From NCBI RefSeq assembly GCF_964355755.1, contig NC_092672.1, forward strand, positions 28,764,501 to 28,828,500: 64,000 nucleotides of DNA. The letters run 5' to 3'. The DNA is from Antedon mediterranea (lineage: Eukaryota > Echinodermata > Crinoidea > Comatulida > Antedonidae). Positions 26,201 through 38,200 of this stretch are shown here, piece by piece; within the stretch, counting starts at the first letter, position 1; every line of letters starts with the position of its first letter. The translations under genes were made by a program, and so were the position numbers. Under the pieces are notes generated by a model. The model did not search any database and had not been told where the DNA came from. It saw only the letters and a program-made list of their open reading frames with translations.

Positions 26201-29200
26201 CAGGACTATCAAAAAATATTTAGATGTGGATTAAATAATATATATATAAACATTCTCGGCGTGGTACGGCGGAACAGCACTAGTCCTCAGTTGTACACAC
26301 GCGCAACAGAGATCAAATTGATACGCCCTCATCTTACAGTATTTTTATTCACGAGGCGGGATCTCCGAAGAGATACTTTTATATATATAAACACAGTAGG
26401 CAAAGAACATTAATTCTAAACCGCCCGGTGATATACTGAAATTTAATTAATTAATTTGATTAATATATATATATAATAATGCTGTGAGTATCAGTGGCAG
26501 AATCTCAATGGAGATACAAAAAAAAAATCTAAATCAAAAACGATAAATTAAAACAGAAAAGTTAGCAGAGCTTTCGAGCAACACCAGCCCTTCATCAGTG
26601 CAAGTTTTAAAGACATATGTAAAGACACAGAATAATAACATAAATACAAATACGGTCTAAACAAAGTAGGTGGTTTATGTCACTTGTTACACGTTACTCA
26701 AACAATTTGACTTTTCTGAGAAAACTTCTTCAGTTAATTCGTTTTAGTTATTTTAGTTGAATTAAAATGTTTTTAATTCTAAAGGTTTTAAGTATTAACA
26801 GAGAAGAAGATGAAGTTTAGGAGATACTGTTGATTGCAAATTGTTCAAACGAGTATGTACGAGTATGTGAAGATCTTGATGGAACGTTTAACAATGCATC
26901 TATGGATGAAATCACAGATAATACACTGTTGATTCCAAATTGTTCAAACGAGTATGTACGAGTATGCGAATATCTTGAAGGAACGTTCAACATTACATTT
27001 ATGGATGAAACCACAGGTAATACGCTTTGTTTAGGCAAAATGTCCACATAGGCTTACATGACTTCCTGCAATTCAATATATAAATTCTTTTATGTTTCTG
27101 CCTCTTATCTGATGAATATTTACTCTAAAAACAGGGCCATAGCCACCAGTACAGTTTTTTATAAACATGACACACTCTCATTGCTTAATTATTAATCTTT
27201 ACGAGATTGCCCAACAATAATATAATTCAAATTGACCAAAATAATGTTACTAGCAAAATTATTTGATTCATCCCACTGCCCCAGCTAACAGTTGATTGAA
27301 CCGCTCTCACTTTCTTGTGACTACAATCTGAATTAGGTTCATTATCAGCTAATGCCACTGCCAATGAAGTACAAGATGCTATTAATAACCTGCAGAGCGT
27401 TGCATATCCTGTGTCTGTCAACAAAACAATACAGTGGACTGGAAATGTGTTTGTGATTCATTTTCCACCAAGTTCAGGTAAGAATGTATGTATTTAAAAA
27501 AAAGACAATTATTAACATGTTTTCTGAATACAAACTTTGTTTTTACACCCAGACCATCGATTTTATTTTAACTTGATTTAAACAGGGAAGAATACAATTA
27601 CTGTTCACTGAAAGTTCTTTATTCATAACTTTAATAGCAAGTGGGAAATTGCCAAACGACAAAGAAAGATCCACCCCGATAATATTACATGTATGATTTC
27701 ATGATTTTACTAGACTACAAAGCTATCAAGCTGTGTTTAAATTTTATTTTTTTTTCTAATATTCAACTATATTATATTCGCATTTATCGTATTGTACTAG
27801 CAGTAATCTTTGCTACGCATGGTCTTTTTCTGCTTTAATATAACAAAAGCGCACTCTGATAAAAATACTTTGACAAATTTTTAAAATAAAAACAAATTGT
27901 ATCAAGAATAAAATTATTTACGGCCATTGATTTTTTTATACACTATCCCTTCATTTTGAAATATATGTAAGCTATAAAAGCAATCTGGATATGGAACTTT
28001 AGACTTTACTTTTGAGTGTGAATTAGATGATAACGAAGTATAAAATGCCAAACTGTATTATTTTGGGTATTTTTCGATCGTGGTGTATTAATTATTTTAT
28101 ACATAGGTCCTATACTATAGATAAAATAAAAAAGTGGACAAAACGAAGTTGTTTTCATGTTCAACAATCAAACCATTTGGAATCGTTTTGTTTGTGTATG
28201 TTGATTTTTGCCAACTGTGCACGTACCGCCGTTCAGTGGTTTTGGAGGAGACACGTAAAATTTCGTGAAAAATTTAGTAGCATTAAGCATATAATTATAT
28301 AGATAGATTATATTTAATCCAATCATTGTGCGCATGCTTATATGCTTCTGTGCATGAACAGAATGAAGGAACCATTATCCACGTTACTACGAAACATGTT
28401 ATGTGTATTGAATTATTTTGTGTACAGGAAATGTTGAACAAGTTGTTGGTTCTTCAGATGACTTTCAAGTCAACAGCTCCACTGCAGTTGAAGGAGGCAT
28501 GGATACCATTGACAGTTTCTCTGTAATACTTGACAGTGTTGAAAGTACAGCACTATCAAGTTCATCTACTGCTGAGGATTTCGAAGAAGCTCTAATAGAG
28601 ATGTTCTCTATCAAATGTAAACGTTCAGGGTTGACTGGAATGTATATCAACGATTACGAGGGTACTGCAAATGAGTACGAATCTGGCATACGAGTGTTAG
28701 ACATGGAACCGTACTGTGGACGGGCTTCTCTGAAGAATCCCAGTGCTGTTTACAAATCAGGAAAAACTAAGTCATCTAATGGAGAGACTGTTGATGTAAT
28801 CGATGCTAAAATTAATGGAAAGGTTAATTTTTGTTTTAAATTAATATCCACAAAACATTAAAATATCATGCCATGCCACCATGTTGGCATACATACATTT
28901 TAATAGCCTTAAGTGACCTGTGGCAGTGGCCTCCGTTCTGAAACGTTGGTTTCTTAAAGACTCTGACAGGTCTGAGACGTTTATTCTGAAACAAACAGGT
29001 CTGAAATCTGTCTAATTAAAGACACTAGGACGGGAAGTAACAGGACGGTGCTCATGACTAATGTATGCATGAGCTTCAACAAAGTGGGCCGAGCTTAGCG
29101 TGAAATTCTGTCTTTTTGAGGACGATAAAGTTTGCATTTTCCCGTTTACGGAGAACGAATAGAAATAATGTACATATAACCTTAAATAATATACAGTTCA

Positions 29201-32200
29201 AATTAAACTTGAAAGTGGAATTTTTGAAACTTTAAATAACATTTAACATAACTTCTAATTTAATTGTTTAACGAAATAAAACGTTTATTTGGTTAAAATG
29301 GCTGTGTTAAAAGCAATACATTTTTTGCGGCGCGACGAAGCATAGACCCATGCTGTACCTGTCCACCAGGGTCAAACGTAAATAGGTTTTAAGAAATTCT
29401 TGTTATTTAAATTACAGGTATGTTTAGATTATAGAGGAGCACTGTCACAAGATGTAATGTTCACAATTCACTGGAAACATTATGAGGATGGAGATCAACG
29501 AAGCGATACAATTTACACAATATCTGAATTGTATGAAACTAACAGGTGATAATATTATTTTGCAGGTTTTTATTTTTAACAAGGCCATATACTGTACATG
29601 ACTGCAGTCGCGTGCGCAAATTTGAGTTAGTGTTTACCGACCGACCAACCGGCCCACCGACCGACATAGTGAGCTATTATAGAGTCTATTATAAAAACGC
29701 CCAATCGGCGACAGAAGCTGGTATTTTTTGTGTTGTCTGTTAATGTTTGTATTTTGTGACATTCATCAAATACACATAAATAACATATAAACGCATAAAT
29801 GTTAACATTTTGTGTTGGTATAAAAAATGGTTTAAGATATCTATGATTTTCATAAAACTTTTTTACTGTTTTATGCTTAAATTGAAAGTGTTTCAGTGGG
29901 TGGTTTTTAATGAAAAATTTGCATAATAATAGAAACAGTGGTGCGAAGAAGTTCCATTGAAATACAAAAATTAGAATACTCTATTGCTAAGGCGTAAACT
30001 TAAACGCCCTGTTTATTTTTTTTTTGTATTTGTCATTATCTATTACTTAATTTAGCAGGCTTTTTTTCTCAAAACACTGATTGCAACAGCCAAAGCTTTA
30101 GCCTGTGATATCTCTGGAAGTAGACATGGTATCAAGATATTATTTTCAGCTTTTTAAATCTTGGATAGCAGTATTTTGTGCCACAAATGAATATTAGATA
30201 AAGTTATTATGCACTATTACAGTATAAACAACATTATAATTTGTAGTTACAGATGTTTATAAAAATATATTGCGATTACTTTGTTGTCGGTTTGGTATTA
30301 TTTAAATCTGACTTTTATGCTAACTCTACCAGACTGCTCTTTATATAGTATTGTTAAATCGCATTTTCTTTCTTCCAGGTGGCGTTATACTTGCTTCGAC
30401 ATATACAACTATATACTGCAAGATGATGACCTTATTTATGACAGTAGTCCCAGATCTCCATTTGATGTTGAGGTCATTACACTCTACCAAGATGGCGGTG
30501 ACTTCTACATTGATAATTTGAATATTGGGTCGAGCACAATAACATGTAAGGCAATAATTTATAGAGATGGGAATAGAACAGAGTGTAGGCGAATATAACC
30601 TTTCTTCCACCTTTTTGAAAGGGGATGTTCCGTCTAGAAAATTAAATGACACTGCTGATGTTTATGTCTTTTAAATAATTTTGAATAATTGTTTTCAGAT
30701 ATACCCACTCGTTCAGCTGCTCGACCAAACAATATGTTTGTTACCGACATATCTGTTGTCAAATACTATAACAACTTTAACATCACCCTAACGGCAAACT
30801 GTGCTTATGGGTTCCCTCTTCTCCAAGTTAAAGCTGCAACCATCACAAATGGATCAGTTGAAGGCGAGAGTGATTATGTCGTATATAGCAACAGTTATTG
30901 GCGGAAAGGGACGACAATTTCTATACATAGGTTGATAGCAGCCTCAAAACCAATATCTGGTAGTTTTATGATGGAATGGAATGGTAAAAACTTTGGTAGG
31001 ATGTTAATCAATTTGGTCTTTGACTCTCACCCTAACATCATCTTAGAGGTGGAGATACTGTATGTCACTCTTAAAAGATATGGAGTACAACCATAAAAAT
31101 CTCTGTCAACTCTCCTTTACAGCAATATGGGTATCGCCTTGATATTGATGTATGGAACATCTTTTCTAATTATCCACCACACATCCATATACGTTTCCTT
31201 ATATTTCAAGTTACAGTAATATAGTACTTTTATAATCAATAACCGTCAGAAAGATTGGTTGTCCTGTTTTATCCTGCATTCTTTTCATCTACAAGTTCAG
31301 TTAAAATACTCAATTAAGAACCTTACTAATCTTTTTGCATCTCCCTTATTTGAGTTTTAGGCTTTTCAATACACCTACCTATTATAACACTGTTCATTTA
31401 TTTAATTTTTTCAATACTATAGCTGTACATGCAACATATTCAGCCAAACAAATGAAAGACCTGCTTGAAGGGTATTTTGCCACTGGAGTGGTGGCTGTAG
31501 AAAAGACATCAACATGCTCATCTGCTATATGGACCATTGAATGGACTGACATTGGGGGTAATCATGAACCTATAGAGGTATTTATGCATTACTTATTATT
31601 GTATTTGTATTTAAAACAAACCATGAGAATATTTCCCTTGTTTGTATATAGAACAATTTGTTCTTAGTCACTGTGTATGAACTGTCATGTTTAGGTCATT
31701 TTCTTTTTACTCACCTTTTATAGTAAGCTGTATTTGGTCACAAATTAAAGACTAAAACAAATTTTAAAAAATCATTTAATTTTTGCAGGTTAATGGTACA
31801 AGTTTAGTAGGCGATGATGTATCTATTACAGTTACCACAGACGCTGATGGCGCACTCCTTCTTGCACCTATTCCGGGTGACTACCTACGAACCCCACATT
31901 CATCACCCCAAGTAAGTAGTTCAGTTGAAATACCAAATTGTAGAGACCGGTCTCCCCGCTAGCATCTTTGTTGTCTTTGACAAGACTGGCAGAAACCATT
32001 AATAATAAATTAATTTGCATATTGTTTGTATTTATATTTCAGGTTGAAGTCTATATTAATGAAGTTATCTCCAGTTGTGCAACGGATAATTGTACCTTTG
32101 ATTATAATGAGGATTACACTGCTGAAATAACAAACATAGATATACATTCAGGTATAATGATACTATATGGTGGGTTTTGTCTAGACCGTGAGCGTTCCGA

Positions 32201-35200
32201 GTAACAGAACACAACTGATTGGAACTCAAAGTAAAGCGCAGTTGCACAAAATATATCGACATTGTTGACTTGTGTTGAGTTAAACTTTTTCGGAACTGAA
32301 ATTAATTAACTAAAACTAACTGAAAACTTTGTGTGGTATGTGTAACCACGATTTGCTGCAATAGTTCCATTTCGAAAGTCAACATAATAATTCTAGAACA
32401 ACAAGTTCTTTCAGTAAAAAATTGACATGAAAGCCTACTTTAATACCTGTATTTTAATTAATATAATTTTCCCAGACTGAAGGTAACTGAGATCTAGTTA
32501 AAATTTTAAATGCTAGTATGGCCTAGACATTTTATATAAACGATAATAAAAGTCTTGATTGGTCCAAAGAAAGAACGGAATATTTTAGTAATATCAAACT
32601 ATTTTTAGGGAAACTAGACTAGAATAAGTTCGGTCTTAGTAGTATAGTTTTACTAGTTTAATTCTCAAGGTTTTACAAAGTTGTATGTTTGTGGAAGAGA
32701 ATACGGATGCACAGCAGAAATGTGGTGATGATATCACAGCAGGCACCCACACAAATAAAGTAAAACAATAAGTAATAAGATTGATTATTATAGGCAGTAT
32801 TGATTGAGACATGCAATACACCACAGAACAGTCATAACTTTACCATGCCTAAATTTTAACCAAGTTTCAAGAATGAGTCTAGGTTAAAATAAAATATATA
32901 TCATAGTTTTTGTTATTTCTTCTGAAGGTTCCGAAGCTGAACAGACGTCAATCACCATCAATGGTACTGGTTTCAGTGTCGATTGCTTTGAGAATATTGT
33001 TACCATTGGTGATATAGCATGTGAAGTGCAATCCTGTATTGAGACTCAGATAGTCTGCGATGTCCAAAACGGAAAGGCGGGAATTTATGAAGTCAGAGTT
33101 GTTGTTGTACCTTATGGATATTCTGAAGGCAGCAGTAGTGAGTATTGATATTTTAAAAATGTTATAAATTTTAAGCTAAATTTGACAAAATTTACTTTAT
33201 ATAGTCAAGAATATTATTACATTATACCAAATAAATGTTCCTTTAACATAGAGGACATCAAGACAAAAAAAAAACAGTTAACTTGTGTACTAAAAAATAG
33301 ACTTTTAATTTATACTATTGTTTTATTTTGTTATGTAAACTCTCAATGTTTTCAATACCTATTTTAGTTTACATCATTGTGTACTGTTAACAGTCTATTT
33401 CCTTTTATTTCTCAGCTGACGTAACTTTTAACTACACTATCAATATTAACAGAATTGAGCCAGTGTCAGGCAGCGAATCAGGTAGAGAAATTGTTAACAA
33501 GTCAGTATTTTTAATTTTAAGTTACATCTCTTGAGAATCAACCGAGAGAGAAAAAAAACATTAAATAAGACACACGTAAAAAAAAAAATCGAGAATATAC
33601 TAAAATAAGTGTATGTATGTATAATTAATTTTATTGTGTGTAGCTGCAGAATTTATAATAATTATCATTATTATATATTTTAAATCATTTATTTTCCATA
33701 CTTCCTGATACATTTATTTGTATTGTTATAATATAATAAGACAAACTTGTCAATTGTAATAAGATAGACCATACCTATAGAGTTGCAACGGTGTGGTGTA
33801 GGTTTTTAAAGATATTACCGGTTGAGCTCTCGCCAAGCCAAGAAATATGGGGCCAGATTGTTTTTAAATACCATCATATTTATTATTACTATATTATTAA
33901 TTACTATCCATTGTCATTTTGTACGGTTTTTAGCCAGTATATTAACATGGCAGTCTCAACTTGGTAAGTTTCTTTATTTAATAATTTTACAGGAGGAACT
34001 GAAGTAACTATTTATGGTCAAGGTTTTAGTAATATTCCAGAAGAGAACAACATTGCCTTTGGTAGTACACGATGTGTCGCCACTCAATCAAGTTTTAATA
34101 TTATTCATTGTACATTAGAAGTCCAGGTTAGCAAAGATATCAATTATTTTCAATTTGGTGTTTTATTTTTCATATTGACCATTAAAGTAACTCAATAAAT
34201 ATTTGGAATAAAAAAACATTTCCGCAACTCCATCCGAAATTTTTAAATTTAAAATTGACAGGAAAAACACAATAATAATTCAATAAAAACGAAAGAAACT
34301 TTTTAAAAATAGGTCTTTTTCTTTTAATAATAATTTATGCCAGTGCACAATTAAACAATACAATCATTTTGTGAATATTGTAGACATTTTTTTTTTAAAC
34401 ATCTATTGCAGATTTCATTGGGCCTATATGAGCATTGGTTTGAAATAATTAAGTTCAGATACCTTTCTCACGAACCACTGAAAGATAATAGTTGAGTCGT
34501 TAATTATGAATGTTATGATTTTTTCTGTTGTTTTTAAGAATGAGTCTAGACAAAAAAGATCGTTAAATTCGCTGAATGTATCTATTGAAGTCGATAAACT
34601 ATCATCTAGTATTGACAATGCGTTTACTCAAAATCCAGCTTTAACGCCAACAGTATCTAGTATTTCACCAACTTCAAGTAGTGTTCTAGGTTTGTACTTT
34701 CTACTGTAATTAGTTACTATCATTATGGTTTGCTGAGAACTGCTGTATTTTACGTTCGTTGCCACCTAACGGCACTTTGTATTAGGTATAGGTATATTGA
34801 ATTTGACACTCCTCTCCTCTCCTATACGTGGTCACTAAGCCTCGAGCAAGATAATTTTGTTCTCAAACCACTCTTTGGAAATATTAAATTTTCCCACTAT
34901 CCTTTATTATTAATGTTGTATACAGAACTACACTTAAGTATTGATGCAGGAGAACTATTAGATGTGTTTTCAAACCTCTGATTTGTTATTGTATGTTTTA
35001 ATAGGAGGAGGCACCATTGTTATACTCAGCACAATCTTCGGAACCAAAAAGCCAATGGTTTATATCAACGAATTGGAATGTACTGTGATATCGTTTAGTG
35101 ACACCGAAATCCAATGTACTGTTCCTGGAAACGAACCTGGAATCTATGACGTGATGGTATCGGTCCCAGGGAAAGGTTATGCACACGTTGGGTATGTTTC

Positions 35201-38200
35201 AAACTAGAGATTGTTATGATGTTTTTATAATATATCAATTTAAATGTAGGCCTAAACATAGTGAACTAAAAGATTACCTCACAGGATTAAAACATTTGTA
35301 AAACTAGAGGGTACTCCGAGAGTACAAACCTCCGCCTACTGTAAAATTCCTCTACATAAAATGCCCCCTGAATATTTTTTTTAAACATTTTTTTTTATTA
35401 GTTCTAAGTGTAAATATGTTAACTGCACACTACAAAGTTGTGGATGACAGTGTGGTGTAATGGTTATGTATCCAGCCTCTCACAGTTGAGGTCGCTGGTT
35501 CAAGCCCCACTGAGGGGTTTTTTTTTTTAATTATTTTTTTATTTTTTATTTTTTTTTTTTTGGTGGACCTTGATCTTTGACCCTGACCCTTCAAAATGTA
35601 ACCACAATTATATGATGTGTCATTGATCATTGTGGCTAAGTTTGGTGAGAATCGGATCAAAACTGTGGTCTCTAGACAGTAAAATAGTTTTTTGTTAGTT
35701 GTGACCTTGACCTATGACCTTTCCCCCTCAAATTCGAACTCGTCCGAGCTTTTTGGGCATAGATCATTGTGTCCAAATTTGGTTAGAATCGGATAAAAAC
35801 TGTGGCCTCCAGGCTGTTCACAGACACACACACAAACACACACAAACATACAGGGGTGAAAACATAACCTCCTTGGCGGAGGTAATAAATAGATAAAAAG
35901 TGACTAACCTAAATGAATATTATTACTATTTTTATTATTATTATTGTTTTTTTGTTGTCGTCGTCGTTGTTGTGGCTGCTGCTATTGCTACTGTTGCAGC
36001 TGTTGCTGCTGTTGTTGTTGTTTCTGTTGTTGCTGTTGCTGCTGTTGTTGTTGTTTCTATTGTTGCTGCTGTGGCTGCTGCTGTTGCTACTGTTGCAGCT
36101 GTTGCTGTTGTTGTTGTTTCTGTTGTTGCTGTTGTGGCTGCTGCTATTGCTACTGTTGCAGCTGTTGTTGCTGTTGCTGTTGTTGTTGTTTCTGTTGTTG
36201 TTGTTGTTGCTGTTGTTGTTGTTTCTGTTGTTGCTGTTGCTGTTGTTGTTGTTTCTGTTGTTGCTGCTGTTGTTGTTGTTGTTTCTATTGTTGCTGTTGC
36301 TGCTGTTGTTGTTTCTATTGTTGCTGTTGCTGTTGTTGTTGTTTCTGTTGTTGCTGTTGTTATTGCTGTTGTTGCTGTTGTTGTTGTTTCTGTTGTTGCT
36401 GTTGTTATTGCTGTTGTTGCTGTTGCTGTTGTTTCTATTGTTGTTGTTGTTGCTGTTGTTGTTGCTGTTGTTATTGCTGTTGTTGCTGTTGTTGTTGTTT
36501 CTATTGTTGCTGTTGCTGCTGTTGTTGTTGTTGCTGTTGTTATTGCTGTTGTTGCTGTTGTTGTTGTTTCTATTGTTGCTGTTGCTGTTGTTGTTGTTGT
36601 TGCTGTTGTTATTGCTGTTGTTGCTGTTGTTGTTGTTATTGCTGTTGTTATTGCTGTTGTTGCTGTTGTTGTTGTTGTTGCTGTTGTTATTGCTGTTGTT
36701 GCTGTTGTTGTTGTTGTTGCTGTTGTTATTGCTGTTGTTGCTGTTGTTGTTGTTTCTATTGTTGTTGTTGTTGCTGTTGTTATTGCTGCTGTTGTTGTTG
36801 TTTCTATTGTTGCTGTTGCTGTTGTTGTTGTTGTTGCTGTTGTTATTGCTGTTGTTGTTGTTGCTGTTGTTATTGCTGTTGTTGCTGTTGTTGTTGTTTC
36901 TATTGTTGCTGTTGCTGCTGTTGTTGTTGTTGCTGTTGTTATTGCTGTTGTTGCTGTTGTTGTTGTTTCTATTGTTGTTGTTGTTGCTGTTGTTGTTGCT
37001 GCTGTTGTTGTTGTTTCTATTGTTGCTGTTGCTGCTGTTGTTGTTGTTGCTGTTGTTATTGCTGTTGTTGCTGTTGTTGTTGTTTCTATTGTTGTTGTTG
37101 TTGCTGTTGTTGTTGCTGTTGTTATTGCTGTTGTTGCTGTTGTTGTTGTTTCTATTGTTGCTGTTGCTGCTGTTGTTGTTGTTGCTGTTGTTATTTCTGT
37201 TGTTGCTGTTGTTGTTGTTTCTATTGTTGCTGTTGCTGCTGTTGTTGTTGTTGCTGTTGTTATTGCTGTTGTTGCTGTTGTTGTTGTTTCTATTGTTGCT
37301 GTTGCTGCTGTTGTTGTTGTTGCTGTTGTTATTGCTGTTGTTGCTGTTGTTGCTGTTGCTGCTGTTGTTGTTGTTTCTATTGTTGCTGTTGTTGCTGCTG
37401 TTGTTGCTGTTGTTGCTGTTGTTGCTGTTGCTGCTGTTGTTGTTGTTTCTATTGTTGCTGTTGTTATTGCTGTTGTTGCTGTTGTTGTTGTTTCTGTTGT
37501 TATTGCTGTTGTTTCTATTGTTGCTGTTGCTGCTGTTGTTGTTGTTTCTGTTGTTATTGCTGTTGTTGCTGTTGTTGTTGTTTCTGTTGTTATTTCTGTT
37601 GTTGCTGTTGTTGTTGTTTCTATTGTTGCTGTTGTTGCTGTTGTTGTTGTTGCTGTTGTTATTGTTGTTGTTGTTGCTGTTGTTGTTTCTGTTGTTGCTG
37701 TTGTTGCTGTTGTTGTTGTTTCTATTGTTGCTGTTGTTGCTGCTGTTGTTGCTGCTGTTGTTATTGTTATTATTGTTGTTATTGTTGTTTTTATTGTTAC
37801 TATTATTATACTTTTATTATTTTCAGATCCCAAGCACAGTTTTCATATGATCTTGAAATAAATGGCATCTATCCTGATCATGGTTCTCTACAAGGTGGTA
37901 CAACGGTATCCATTATCGGTTCTGGTTTCGGTACTAATACCTCTTTGGTTGATGTATTATTTGGTCGTGTGACCTGTGACATCACACATTTGAATGATGA
38001 CCTTATTAAATGTACATCCAGGAGCTCAGGAGTTGTACATACTGTAACCAATCAAGGAAAGCATGAATGTATGTTGATACAAGAAGTGTCTTTGTAACAT
38101 AGTCCCACTGACCTAATCAAAGAGAAACAAACTATCATTAAAGTGTAGTATAGATCAGGCTTTGTTAATTTAGATCTTGGACGTAAGTTTCAGACATGGT

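Noticed and set aside
35449-35515. Functional tRNA gene
   Set aside because: It has box A and B but the anticodon arm pairs poorly, and it sits inside a dispersed SINE-like repeat with a second copy near 63026.
35900-38097. Very long ORFs (630-717 codons) of poly-Cys, poly-Val/Ala, poly-Leu and poly-Thr
   Set aside because: They are the translation of a trinucleotide microsatellite in several frames and both strands. The sequence lies in an intron; only 37827-38068 is a true exon.
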